From Bacilli bacterium (GTDB lineage: Bacteria > Bacillota_I > Bacilli_A > RFN20 > CAG-288): a DNA stretch of 64,000 bases. Position numbers and translations under genes: made by a program. Positions 23,925 through 33,161 of this stretch are shown here, one piece after another; the stretch's first letter is position 1, and the number at the start of each line of letters is the position of its first letter. Where the stretch lies: positions 1-64,000 of the forward strand of contig JALCRV010000011.1 of the NCBI GenBank assembly GCA_022652945.1, read 5' to 3'. Under the pieces are notes generated by a model. The model saw only the letters and a list, made by a program, of their open reading frames with translations, was not told where the DNA came from and did no database searches.

Positions 23925-25127
23925 TTAAGCGATTGTTTTATCTTTTAAGGAACACTGAGAAGGTGAAGATAACTCACCGTTTCCTAAATGAAGTCTTAAA
24001 CGGCTATCTAAGCATTCTTCTTTAGGCCAAAGTTGAGCTTTAGTAGTGCTCCGGCCTTGAACCAAATAGTGGGGTTTTAGGCCATCTTTTTCTTCCTTTA
24101 GGGCTTTTTCCTTCAGCTTCTGGAGTTCTAAACAGCGTTGTCCTCGGTTAAATATCAAAATGAGTCTCGCTTCTTCAAAAGAGGAAAGGAAGGAATAATC
24201 TCCATCGGAATCTCCCGCCATGAAGATGGGGGCTTTACCATAAAGAGAAAGTATTTTTTCTGAAATAGCCTTTTTCTTTCCTTCGTTAACAGTTGGAGGG
24301 TGCCCAATAAAGTCATATTCTTCGCAATATCGGCCTTTTTGATCTAAAAGAAGGTTCTCCGTGAAGATTCCTTTAAAGGGCGGGAAATGGAAAAATGGGT
24401 TTTCGAGAGCTGCTCTGATGGTGTCTTCCTGAGAAGAAGAGATGCAATATAAATCGACACCTTTCTTACTTAGAGATTGCAAAAGTTCGAGCATTTCATC
24501 GACGATTATGAAGCCTTCATCGAGTTCGATAGAGATGACACCGGTTCGACTGGGTATTTCTTTAGGGGAAAACTGGATGGCATGTCTAATTCCTTTTTGC
24601 CTGGTCTTCTTGCAGGCTTCTGTATGGACTTCTTGAGCTAAAGCGTAGACTTCTTCTTTCGTTAGATGAACAAAGGGATACTGAATAAAGCGACAAGCCG
24701 CATCCACTGAAAGAAAAGATTCGACTTGGCTAAGGAGAAAAAGCATCTTGGTCAGAAACTCTTGTTTTTCAAGGGGATAATTATTGGAATCGATTTTAGT
24801 TTTAAAGCCGACTTCACCCGCTTTGAATAAAAAACGGTAGGAACTAACGATATCTTCGATTACATCCTGAAAGGTAAAAGAGAAAGAAGGTACTTTAAGA
24901 GCGATTTCTTCTTTTGTGAATTCTTTACTTAAAAGCGCATGGAATTCTTCGGGGCTTAATTTATAAGCCAACCTCTCAGCTTGACCAATGAAAAGTGTCC
25001 ACTGGCTATCTCCCATCGAAAGGGTATTATCAAAATCGAAAATGGCGTAATCATTATCGAAGGAAGAAGATAAAAATTCTTCTAACGCCTGGCGGTTTCG
25101 TGGATACCAGTTAGCTGATATTGTCAT
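23925..25127 (-). CDS. HAD-family phosphatase
   Basis: A 400-residue haloacid-dehalogenase-superfamily hydrolase, probably a phosphoserine-phosphatase-like enzyme with an enlarged cap. Motif I is FDFDNTLS (nucleophile Asp), motif II CISSSQE and motif IV MAGDSDGDYSF; a Lys in the NEGKKKAISEKI region can serve as motif III. The cap between motifs I and II (about residues 45-215) is helical. No signal peptide. AAAAGG precedes the ATG by 5 bases. The gene stands alone, convergent with the GH1 gene, so its substrate cannot be told from context. Confidence 0.8.
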   Translation of the reverse strand: MTISANWYPRNRQALEEFLSSSFDNDYAIFDFDNTLSMGDSQWTLFIGQAERLAYKLSPEEFHALLSKEFTKEEIALKVPSFSFTFQDVIEDIVSSYRFLFKAGEVGFKTKIDSNNYPLEKQEFLTKMLFLLSQVESFLSVDAACRFIQYPFVHLTKEEVYALAQEVHTEACKKTRQKGIRHAIQFSPKEIPSRTGVISIELDEGFIIVDEMLELLQSLSKKGVDLYCISSSQEDTIRAALENPFFHFPPFKGIFTENLLLDQKGRYCEEYDFIGHPPTVNEGKKKAISEKILSLYGKAPIFMAGDSDGDYSFLSSFEEARLILIFNRGQRCLELQKLKEKALKEEKDGLKPHYLVQGRSTTKAQLWPKEECLDSRLRLHLGNGELSSPSQCSLKDKTIA

Positions 25128-25255
25128 TATTCCTTTTCTTTCTTTTTTATGCCTTAAGTATTTCTTCTTCTTAGTTTGCCTTCATTTGAAAAAGAAGGAT
25201 TATTTGAGACTGATTGTATTATACATTGTTAACATTGCTTTTTGCTTTAAAAGGC

Positions 25256-26755
25256 CTATTTTGCCGATTCTTTCTTCGCTTTTTTCCGTCTGATAAAATA
25301 GAAGATCAGCCACATCAAGAGGGTAGAAAAAGCAAAGCCGGCAAAATCAGTGCCGATATCTTCCCAGGTCATGTAACGCCCCGGGACAAAATATTGGATT
25401 AGTTCGGAAGTTAAGGCTAAAAAGAAACCGTATAAAAGACAACTTAGTCCGATAACCCAGTCCTTCTTCTCAGGGAGAAAAACAAAGCTGAAGGAAAGGA
25501 ATCCGAAAATCCCAGTCACCATAAATAAAGCAAAATGACCAATGAGTTTTCTAAAAAGAAGTTGGAAATCCGCGAAATTAAGCTTTCCATTATTATCAAT
25601 GGTGAGTTCTTTGCTGGCGGAGATTTTATCATCACCTGTCCAAGTAACCGTCACAGTAACTTTTCCGTCTTTATATCCTGTTAAAAACATTCCATTAAAT
25701 GAAGCAACGGTCTCATCAGAGGACGTAAATGTAAAGACTGTATTGTCCGGAATCCGATTGAGTGGATAGGAAACCAATGTCAAAGCTAACGAGGTAGCTT
25801 GGTAAGCGGGAACTTTTTCAGTTGCGATTTCTAATGAAGTGATAATTACAGGAGCGATAGTCAGATCAAAAGAGACAGCAATTGAAGAATCCACATAGGA
25901 AGCGATAGTGATTTTGACGGTCCCCGATTTTTTGGCTGAATAGTTTCCGTGGGGATTAAGATCAATATATGAATTGTCAGAGCAGGTGCAAAAATAGTTT
26001 ATATCGTCAGTTGCAGAATCAAAAACCGGCTCGAAAACTCCAGCATCTTGGTTATAAATTTTCTTCTGTCCTTCATATCTGATGTTTGTGGGTTTGTTAA
26101 AAACACCCTCCGTGACTTTTAAAGTCACTTGGGTAGTAATCGAAGAGGAATAAGAAGGACAGGAAACGGAAAAAGTCACCTCACCCATCTTTAAAGTCTT
26201 GATATAACCATATTTATCAACCTTGGCGATAGTATCATCGCTTGATAGGTATGTAAATTCATCTTGGCTGAGGGGAAGATTGGGAAAACAGGTGAGGTAA
26301 CAGGTCTCACCTTGCACTACTGATTCTTTGCTTAATTGAACCTTCAGTTCAGTTAGTGTATCTCTTTTAACTGTAATCTTTTTTGTAGCTTCAATTTGAG
26401 CGTTGACAACTGAGGTCGCTTTTAAAGTTACCTTTCCAGAAGCTAAAGCGGTTAAGTTACCTAGACCATCGATTTCCGCTACGCTAGGATCTGAAATATT
26501 CCAAACAACATTTTTATTAGTGCAATTGGCCGGTAGAACTTCAGCTGTATAGGTGGTTTTTTGGTCCTCTACGATTTCATCTGGACCCTTAATCGTTATG
26601 CTTGTGGGATCCGTGATTTTTTTGCCGGAATAGAAAATCTGGGCTAAGCCGATGCTTTGCTCACCCGAGGCCTTCCCTGGGACACAGGCTTCACCAATGA
26701 TAAAAAGTGAAAGGAGAGCAAAGAAGATTACAAAAAATAAATTCACCTTTTTCAT
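25256..26755 (-). CDS. VanZ-like membrane protein with Ig-like (Big2) insert
   Basis: An unusual 499-residue architecture. One N-terminal helix (NLFFVIFFALLSLFIIG) leads into an extracellular part with several bacterial Ig-like units (for example SVAEIDGLGNLTALASGKVT, TIAKVDKYGYIKTLKMGEVT). A C-terminal VanZ-like region follows with helices FALFMVTGIFGFLSFSFVFL, WVIGLSCLLYGFFLAL and FAFSTLLMWLIFYFI, and the VanZ signature SELIQYFVPGRYMTWEDIGTD. I choose ATG 26755. It lies 8 bases after a minus-strand TGATAGAAT extended -10, and no ribosome-binding site supports the in-frame ATG at 26788. VanZ proteins relate to teicoplanin tolerance and lipid handling, so a cell-envelope role is likely. Confidence 0.75.
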   Translation of the reverse strand: MKKVNLFFVIFFALLSLFIIGEACVPGKASGEQSIGLAQIFYSGKKITDPTSITIKGPDEIVEDQKTTYTAEVLPANCTNKNVVWNISDPSVAEIDGLGNLTALASGKVTLKATSVVNAQIEATKKITVKRDTLTELKVQLSKESVVQGETCYLTCFPNLPLSQDEFTYLSSDDTIAKVDKYGYIKTLKMGEVTFSVSCPSYSSSITTQVTLKVTEGVFNKPTNIRYEGQKKIYNQDAGVFEPVFDSATDDINYFCTCSDNSYIDLNPHGNYSAKKSGTVKITIASYVDSSIAVSFDLTIAPVIITSLEIATEKVPAYQATSLALTLVSYPLNRIPDNTVFTFTSSDETVASFNGMFLTGYKDGKVTVTVTWTGDDKISASKELTIDNNGKLNFADFQLLFRKLIGHFALFMVTGIFGFLSFSFVFLPEKKDWVIGLSCLLYGFFLALTSELIQYFVPGRYMTWEDIGTDFAGFAFSTLLMWLIFYFIRRKKAKKESAK

Positions 26756-26763
26756 ATAAGGAT

Positions 26764-26772
26764 ATTCTATCA
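26764..26772 (-). promoter_or_regulatory. Extended -10 promoter, probable leaderless start
   Basis: TGATAGAAT on the minus strand ends 8 bases before the ATG at 26755, leaving no room for a Shine-Dalgarno site. No -35 element is evident. Confidence 0.45.
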
Positions 26773-26936
26773 CCGAAAATGGGCTCATATGGGAGGAAAA
26801 AGATGTAATTTAAATTTCCAATGCAGGACATTGTTTAATATGAGTGAATTTAAAAAACCGAATCCAAAAAAACAAAAACGTTAGCACTCAAACCTTCTGC
26901 TAAATAAGCAAATTAATGTAATCAGTTTTTTTCTCT

Positions 26937-27860
26937 TTATAAATACGTTTGGTTGATAACCGTAAGCTGGATAGAAGAATTATCGATAGCGAAAGTCAGG
27001 TAATAATTCTTGAACTGATTAAAACCAGTCGTCGAATCTCCTTCGCCGACAACTTCAGGGATGGTGTAGTTCAATAATGCACCACCAGTGGTCTTAACCT
27101 GGAAGATTAAAGTGTACCGATGTCCGACAAAATAGGTGAAATCTATGTCTTTTTTCTTTGTCGTTTCATCTTTCAACTCAATCTGCCAGAAATCTTGATA
27201 TTCTTTGGCTGTATCGGTGATATTTGGATTCTTTAAGCCATACTGGAAATCCTTATCAGCAAGCTGGAAGATAATGGACTGGACATTGTCAACAGGGACT
27301 TTAGTCCAATCAAGCTTAACAGTTTCGTGATAGACCGGGGCTTCGACTTCTCCGAAAGGAACGACTGTCAGTTTCTTAATGATCGTGCCTTCGCTGGAGA
27401 CGTTATCGGATTTAAGATGAATCTTTATATAAACAACTCCGGTCTTTAAGACATTCTTTAGCTGGATTCTCACATCAAGGTCGATCGCCAGCCCGGTTTT
27501 TCGACTGTTCTCGTAAGTGAAGCTTAAAGCCTCCTGAGGGATGATGCTTGTATCCGAGGACTCTAATTCTCTTAGGCTCACTTGGGTCGTATTTTGCCAG
27601 TCGTAGTTGATCTTGATATCAAAGTATGGATTATATTCATAGCCAGTCTGATAAAGGCTTAATTGGTCAGGGCAGTTGATGGTTAGTCCACCATCGGAAA
27701 GCTGTTCGTTCCAAACCACTTCGGAACTGGAAGTGTTGGCTAGAGCAACGGAACTTGAATCCTTAGAAGAGGAAGTCGCTGTGGCTAGTGAAGAGGAAGA
27801 GTTATTGCAGCCCGCTAAGAGAAGAAGAGATAAAGCCATGACACCAAATATTTTTTTCAT
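26937..27860 (-). CDS. Hypothetical lipoprotein
   Basis: A 307-residue secreted lipoprotein: signal MKKIFGVMALSLLLLAGC with Cys at 18, then a Ser/Thr-rich linker of about 30 residues. The mature domain is beta-rich with alternating hydrophobic strands (GLAIDLDVRIQLKNVLKTGV, GHRYTLIFQVKTTGGA) and looks like an Ig-like or carbohydrate-binding fold, though I recognise no family. AAGGAG precedes the ATG. It follows the VanZ/Ig-like gene's promoter region in the same direction and may share a surface role. Confidence 0.65.
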   Translation of the reverse strand: MKKIFGVMALSLLLLAGCNNSSSSLATATSSSKDSSSVALANTSSSEVVWNEQLSDGGLTINCPDQLSLYQTGYEYNPYFDIKINYDWQNTTQVSLRELESSDTSIIPQEALSFTYENSRKTGLAIDLDVRIQLKNVLKTGVVYIKIHLKSDNVSSEGTIIKKLTVVPFGEVEAPVYHETVKLDWTKVPVDNVQSIIFQLADKDFQYGLKNPNITDTAKEYQDFWQIELKDETTKKKDIDFTYFVGHRYTLIFQVKTTGGALLNYTIPEVVGEGDSTTGFNQFKNYYLTFAIDNSSIQLTVINQTYL

Positions 27861-28279
27861 CTTAAGACTCCTTACGGTTAAAATTATACCACCAATAAAA
27901 GAACAACTTAATTTTTATTAATGCCAAAAAGTAAAAGTGACAGAAATGTAAAAAGCTAACAATGCTGCTTTAATAGTAAATATACGAATTTAATTGATAC
28001 TTAGCTACGGTATCCATATGTTTCTATTAATTAGTCTTTACCTAGGGCCACTCATTTTGTTGTTTCGGGTTTAGCTTATTTAGATAAAGATCTAGGTTTG
28101 GAAAATTGGTTAATTAAATATGTCTAGTATAAGGATTGCTATCAGTAAATTGGCTTTTAAATAAAAAACGACATTTAGTTATGTGAATCTTTTTTTGATA
28201 CAGTCCATTCCTATACTTGGTTTTAAAGTTAAATAACCTTTTGGATATTAAACTTAAGAAAGGATTAAAGAATACTGAT
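27861..28279. other. Intergenic region, possible gene debris
   Basis: No supported gene. AT-rich DNA between two divergent lipoprotein genes. One short plus-strand frame near 28035-28127 reads protein-like (..VVSGLAYLDKDLGLENWLIK..) but has no start and follows a stop, so at most it is a remnant. Confidence 0.3.
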
Positions 28280-28768
28280 ATGAAAATGAAAAGGCTGATT
28301 TTGGTTCCTCTGATGGCCGTTTGCTTATTCGGGATGACAAGTTGCGGAAAAACGGAAGTAGAAACCGTTTCGAAAATCATTTCTTATCTGAAGACGCAGT
28401 CTAACAATTCCTTGAAGGTAGATTCTATTACGACAGTTACTTATGAAGTTGAATCCACTAATAAAGAGGAATTAATCAGGATGAAAGAAGAAAAGAAACT
28501 CTTCAGCAGTAAACTAACCGTATCCGCTGGTTGGTGGTTGGATGGGGGAGAATCGGGTTATATTATGTACTTCGTTGGTACCGATGCGACTGCCACGCAT
28601 TTCAAAGATCCTGTTTCCCAATATAGAAAGACTGGCTCGGTCACGGGGAGCGGAGATGATGCTGAGTATGGTCATGCTGACGCTGGTGACTGCCAGCGTA
28701 TGACTGATTTACTTGTTTCCTGCGATGAGGCCATTAAGAAGGCTTGCGGGATTTCCCTTAGAGACTGA
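28280..28768 (+). CDS. Small hypothetical lipoprotein
   Basis: A 162-residue lipoprotein. The start ATG at 28280 gives a proper signal MKMKRLILVPLMAVCLFG and lipobox MTSC; an upstream TTG frame would bury it. The mature part carries DGGESGYIMYFVGTDATATHF and a C-terminal CQRMTDLLVSCDEAIKKACG with several Cys. I do not recognise the family. The ribosome-binding site AAAGGA is 13 bases away, so expression may be modest. A terminator follows at 28810. Confidence 0.6.
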   Translation: MKMKRLILVPLMAVCLFGMTSCGKTEVETVSKIISYLKTQSNNSLKVDSITTVTYEVESTNKEELIRMKEEKKLFSSKLTVSAGWWLDGGESGYIMYFVGTDATATHFKDPVSQYRKTGSVTGSGDDAEYGHADAGDCQRMTDLLVSCDEAIKKACGISLRD

Positions 28769-28809
28769 TATCAATTAAAAAAAACAAGTTTTACTGTAAG
28801 TTTCCTTAT

Positions 28810-28843
28810 AGATCGCTAGGAAAAAATCCGGCGATCTTTTTTA
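28810..28843 (+). terminator. Rho-independent terminator
   Basis: AGATCGC (28810-28816) pairs with GCGATCT (28831-28837), with GGA/TCC inner pairing, then a T run. It lies 42 bp after the lipoprotein stop. Confidence 0.8.
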
Positions 28844-29055
28844 ATCTTGATTTTAGTGCACTTGAAATTTACGTTGCTGATCAAGACATACTAATCGGGA
28901 AGTGAAGTTCTGATATCTAAATCAAGTCAGATACTGCCATGCCTTCTCAGGTTGAGAGATCAAAATCATCCTTAGAATATTATTGTGCAGGAAGGAAATT
29001 CTATGAACAAAACCTAAGTCGGTTTGCTATACTAGAAAACGATAGGAGAAGAAAA

Positions 29056-29607
29056 ATGGAAAACGAAAAAAGCGCTGATCAAAAAGCCGTGGAAGAGCAA
29101 ACTGATACTACCCAGAAGGAATGTTCTTTTTCTTATAAGAAACAGGATTCGTTGAAATGCTTTCCTAAATACTTCTTCTTAAGACACTATTTCCTGCTGA
29201 TTATCGGTTTGGTCTTAGCGGTAATAGGTGGGCTTTGCTTTTTGCCCGGTTTTGCTTCAAAAGACCCTTCTTGGCAATCAGCGGTTTCCGTCTTTATTTT
29301 CTCCGCTGTTATTTTTATTCTTTATTTCGCACTCCTGATTCGCGATCGCTCAATGGTTAGACGTTCCTTGATCGGCACTCCTGATACCGCTTCGGTCGTG
29401 CTAAGCAGTAAAAACCATCTGACGATTCAAATCAATGGCAAGACAGCTTTTGAGAACGTGGTCGAAGGTGAAGAAGGGTATTCTTTAGTTAAAGATAAAG
29501 AATGGTACTTCATCACAATCCGTAAACTTTACTATATGCCTATCCCGCGTAACGAAATAACTAAAGCAGTTCTTCTCGCTTCCGGAATCAGCGGCAAAAA
29601 GCTTTAA
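29056..29607 (+). CDS. Hypothetical membrane protein
   Basis: A 183-residue protein with a charged, Gln/Lys-rich N-terminus. It has two transmembrane helices (YFLLIIGLVLAVIGGLCFLP and SVFIFSAVIFILYFALLI) and a cytosolic beta-rich C-terminal domain. The topology and the short KEWYFITIRKLYYMPIPRNE tail resemble YcxB-type proteins, but I am not certain. The ATG at 29056 is chosen because AGGAGAAGAAAA precedes it; upstream in-frame codons have no ribosome-binding site. It is a single gene with no clear partners. Confidence 0.6.
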   Translation: MENEKSADQKAVEEQTDTTQKECSFSYKKQDSLKCFPKYFFLRHYFLLIIGLVLAVIGGLCFLPGFASKDPSWQSAVSVFIFSAVIFILYFALLIRDRSMVRRSLIGTPDTASVVLSSKNHLTIQINGKTAFENVVEGEEGYSLVKDKEWYFITIRKLYYMPIPRNEITKAVLLASGISGKKL

Positions 29608-29769
29608 TCAATTTAGTGGAAAAGACTTTCAAGAAGGAAGACTTTTTCTTTGTGCTTTAATAGACCTAAAGAAAGCCAATCATTATTCAAAGACATCTGG
29701 AAAAAATGAGAAAAAAGTTGATGGGTTCTTTTGCTTTTGCCTTACAATAGAAGGCGGAGGTTTTTATAT

Positions 29770-30699
29770 ATGGCTTCATCCTTTGAGGATTTAAGAATCG
29801 TCGATAATTTTTACCAGACATCGGCTTTTTATCCGATGCCGACGATTTTAATCGGAACCGTCAATGACGACGGAACGACAAATTTGGGCGCTTACTCTCT
29901 CTGCTTTCCTTACTACATCGCTGGGAAGGAGTATTATGCGATGGTCTTAGAATGTCGTAATTCTTCTCATACTGCTCAAAATCTTTTGAGAAATGGCCAT
30001 TGCTCACTTAATTTTCTTGAAGATAAGAGAAAAGATTTTGCGGAGACTGTTAAACTTGGCTTCCCAGGGGAAGAAAGCAAGGACAAGATGAAACGTTGTC
30101 CCTTCGTTTTAGAAAAAGGTCAAGCGGAAGGAGAAGATAGGCCCTTAGTTATTCAGAAGGCTTACCAAGTCTTCGAATGCACTTGGGACGATCAGTTAGA
30201 GAAGGCATATGAAGATAAGGCCAAAAGAGGACAACTGGAAGGTGTGGAAGGTCCTTACCATGATTTTAATGGCATCACCAGTAAGTTTGGTTGTCACTTT
30301 ATCTTGAAAATCGATAAAATCCTGATGAAGAAGAAATTTAAGGACACGATCATCAATGGGGTTAAAGCCCGTGGATTCCCGAAAGTCCCTGTGGATTACG
30401 GGTATCGTGATTCCTTGTATTTCTGGTACGAGCCTTTTAGAAGACCGATTAAAAATCCTATTCCTGCAGGAAAGGAAGCGGATATTCAATCAGTTATGTA
30501 CGCCGCTAACCGCATGGATGACAAGATTAAGTTCTCTAAAGATGCTTGCCAGATGTTGGTTAGAGTCCCACGTATTTTCTTAAAAGCAGCTTTACAAGGT
30601 TGTGTCGATTGGGCTAAAGAAAACCATGTGACTTTAATCACACCCGTAGAAATGAAAATTATTAATGACAAACGTGCGCAAGAGAAAAAGGAACGCTAG
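29770..30699 (+). CDS. Flavin-reductase-domain protein with PCP_red-like C-terminus
   Basis: A 309-residue cytosolic protein. The N-terminal 190 residues match the FMN-binding flavin reductase-like split barrel (FYPMPTILIGTVNDDGTTNLGAYS, ECRNSSHTAQNLLRNGHCSLNF). The last 55 residues (DACQMLVRVPRIFLKAALQG.., ..VTLITPVEMKIINDKRAQ) look like a PCP_red helical domain, first named in protochlorophyllide reductase and also found in anaerobes. The role is presumably electron transfer or a flavin-dependent reduction. ATG 29770 follows GGCGGAGG. The stop codon lies inside a hairpin shared with the convergent lipoprotein gene. Confidence 0.8.
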   Translation: MASSFEDLRIVDNFYQTSAFYPMPTILIGTVNDDGTTNLGAYSLCFPYYIAGKEYYAMVLECRNSSHTAQNLLRNGHCSLNFLEDKRKDFAETVKLGFPGEESKDKMKRCPFVLEKGQAEGEDRPLVIQKAYQVFECTWDDQLEKAYEDKAKRGQLEGVEGPYHDFNGITSKFGCHFILKIDKILMKKKFKDTIINGVKARGFPKVPVDYGYRDSLYFWYEPFRRPIKNPIPAGKEADIQSVMYAANRMDDKIKFSKDACQMLVRVPRIFLKAALQGCVDWAKENHVTLITPVEMKIINDKRAQEKKER

Positions 30700-30712
30700 A
30701 CGTTCCTTTTTC
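30684..30712. terminator. Bidirectional terminator
   Basis: A perfect 12-bp stem GAAAAAGGAACG/CGTTCCTTTTTC with a 5-base loop. A-runs and T-runs at both bases serve the convergent genes at 29770 and 30762. The plus-strand gene's stop codon is in the loop. Confidence 0.88.
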
Positions 30713-30761
30713 ATTGAGCTTCTGTCAGCGATTTTGCTTTGGTTTATCTAATTTCCGGGTT

Positions 30762-33161
30762 TTACTCATAGCAGGAAATAGTCAGCTTCCCGTAATTGGA
30801 AGTATAAGTCTTTTCGCCATAAATCCAAGAGATTTGATAATAGCAATCGACATTCCGTCCATTAGGCATGACTTTTCCGTTCCATTGACTAACATCGTTA
30901 GCGACGGGGACTAAATAATCAAAACCGGTAAGCTCCACATAAGTTTCCTCGACTTTGGAAAAATAATGGAAAGTCTGATTTAGATAATTCTTCCACTGGT
31001 GGAAAGAAACCGGCAGGGGAGCAAAAGCCAGAGGGAGCTCATAAACTCCGAAAGTCTGAATGCTTAAAGGGCCGGCGTTCAAACTAGCAAAATGGCCATC
31101 GTAGCCGTTCTCCAAAGAAGTTTTAACTTGATTAACTTGGACTGTGAGGAAGATAGCTTCATAAGTCGATTCGACATTTGAGTAACCGACAAAGTAACCA
31201 TAGGCCTGATAGGAAGCGTAAGAATCAGTAAAAACTCCTTCCAGAGGATCGGTCTTTTCAACATCGGGGTAGAAGAAACCGACAGGACTCCATTCATTTT
31301 TTTGCATCATCAGGTAAGACTTGTCATAACAGAGGCATTCGTCGAATTTAACTAACGGTGCTTGGTTAGGATTTAAAGAAGCTAAATTGGTAAACTTCTC
31401 AATGGAGGTCGACTGGCTTAAATCAACATCTTCCACCGTCGGGATGTTCTCACTTAATTTTGTTAAAGAGGAAAGGACGAAGACGTTAAGATCAGTTTTT
31501 TGAGCAGAACCTTTTCCCAAGGTGCCGAGGAAACGGTAATACTCTCCGGCTTTGACTTGACTGGTGTGGCTTCCGTAATCGTCGAAGACAACAAGCTTAT
31601 TTGTCCCATCCGTGATAATTAGATAAGGGGAGCAATTGACCACTACAACCCCTTTAAGGGCGGCCTTTGTACCGATTTCCAGCTCGCTAAACCCTTTAAG
31701 ATCTGTAGTGACTATTGAAGAAAATTTAGTAAAATCTGCAGAGCAGTAGATAAAGTTAGCTGCCGAGGCATTTCCGCCGATAAAGTATCCGCTGATATTC
31801 GCCCCATCTTGAATATCTGCTTCCTGACGGTTATAGACGATAACAGAATAAGTGACATCCTCATATTTAACGTTGATGTAGATGGAATTTGTCTCCCATC
31901 TAGTGACGTTAACACTGCTCAAGGTGACTTTAACGGAAGGAAGTTTCTTAGTAGAGTCCGATTGATAAACACTGAAATATTCATTTAGTTTTGCTTTGTC
32001 ATTTAATGCGAGTGAGGTTTGATCAATCGTCGGACGTTTTAACTCAAAATTCACATAATCCATCCTGATTGCTTGAAGTGAGCCATCTTTTTGGACGGCG
32101 GCAGCTACCTCAAGATAATCACCGACCGCATAAGTCCCATGGACTTCCTTGAAGAAATCGGAGACTAGAACCCTTTCTTCGCCATCATCGAGGAGGTAGT
32201 TACTGAAATAACTGCCTAAAACGACGCCCTTAAAAGAGACGAGTTTTCCAGCTTGCTCATTCCTTACTTCTTTTAAGGTTTTTGCTGCGAATGGAGTAAC
32301 TGATTTCTCATAATCAGAAATAATAGTATTTAAGGTTCCGTAGTCGGAACTGATAACATAAAAACTCAATGAATAAAGATCTTCGTTCGTGTAATTGGCT
32401 TTTTCCTCCGTTTCGAAATTGCCGGAGAATTCCTTTTGATCATAACCAGGGAGATAGAAAGAACCGTTCATGTATTCTGAATAATATCTGACGATTACAT
32501 CATCAACTTTATAGGTCAACGAAGCGGGGGCTGTATTTCTTCCTTTTAGACCCATATCGCCTGAATTGCTTTCGTTAGCGAGTTTAAATAACTCTTCATA
32601 CGAAATAGAAACGGCGGGTTTTAAACTTGGCTTAGTTTCCTGGGGAAGTTTAGTAAACGTAAAACCTTCAGCAATGACCACGGAAGTGGAAGTCCCATCC
32701 CCGTTTTGGGTTGTACCTTTGATATTCAAATAATCACCGATAGAAATTGAGGATAAGGTATTATTTTCCTTTTTGATCCTGCCTTTTGCTGGCAATGAAG
32801 TATTTTCTTTCAGACAGAAAATGACATTATTTCCGTCATCGATTAAAAAGCCCTGATGAGTAATGGCTGTAACGACTCCGTTAAACTCCACCTTCTTATC
32901 TACGCCCGAAGTGTAAATCTCATCTACCGTTATCCCGGTGGTAAGACTAGAAGAAACCGAACTGGTTGTACTTGCTTGTGATGAGACACTGTTTGATACA
33001 TTATTAGAAGAAGAGCCATTAAGGGAATTTGCCAAGCTTACAGCGCTGCTTTGATTTGATGAGACTAGGGAATTAGCCGAGGAAGTATTGCCTTGGCAAC
33101 CGGTTAAAGAAACCAAAGCGGTTAAAAGAAAGGAGGCGAGGATTAAATTCTTTTTGCTCAT
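30762..33161 (-). CDS. Large multidomain lipoprotein with OB-like repeats
   Basis: A 799-residue surface lipoprotein. The signal ends at LTGC (Cys near residue 22), followed by a very Ser-rich linker of about 50 residues. At least three modules share one pattern: GKxVxFxGVV...YLLDDG...V.....Y.VGDYLEV (FNGVVTAITHQGFLIDDG, FKGVVLGSYFSNYLLDDGEE, LKGVVVVNCSPYLIITDGTN). This is typical of OB-fold nucleic-acid or ligand-binding repeats seen in secreted proteins. The C-terminal region is beta-rich and ends ..TYTSNYGKLTISCYE. No enzyme motif is visible. CAGGAGAAAACC precedes the ATG. The function is unknown; binding or scaffolding at the surface is plausible. Confidence 0.7.
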   Translation of the reverse strand: MSKKNLILASFLLTALVSLTGCQGNTSSANSLVSSNQSSAVSLANSLNGSSSNNVSNSVSSQASTTSSVSSSLTTGITVDEIYTSGVDKKVEFNGVVTAITHQGFLIDDGNNVIFCLKENTSLPAKGRIKKENNTLSSISIGDYLNIKGTTQNGDGTSTSVVIAEGFTFTKLPQETKPSLKPAVSISYEELFKLANESNSGDMGLKGRNTAPASLTYKVDDVIVRYYSEYMNGSFYLPGYDQKEFSGNFETEEKANYTNEDLYSLSFYVISSDYGTLNTIISDYEKSVTPFAAKTLKEVRNEQAGKLVSFKGVVLGSYFSNYLLDDGEERVLVSDFFKEVHGTYAVGDYLEVAAAVQKDGSLQAIRMDYVNFELKRPTIDQTSLALNDKAKLNEYFSVYQSDSTKKLPSVKVTLSSVNVTRWETNSIYINVKYEDVTYSVIVYNRQEADIQDGANISGYFIGGNASAANFIYCSADFTKFSSIVTTDLKGFSELEIGTKAALKGVVVVNCSPYLIITDGTNKLVVFDDYGSHTSQVKAGEYYRFLGTLGKGSAQKTDLNVFVLSSLTKLSENIPTVEDVDLSQSTSIEKFTNLASLNPNQAPLVKFDECLCYDKSYLMMQKNEWSPVGFFYPDVEKTDPLEGVFTDSYASYQAYGYFVGYSNVESTYEAIFLTVQVNQVKTSLENGYDGHFASLNAGPLSIQTFGVYELPLAFAPLPVSFHQWKNYLNQTFHYFSKVEETYVELTGFDYLVPVANDVSQWNGKVMPNGRNVDCYYQISWIYGEKTYTSNYGKLTISCYE

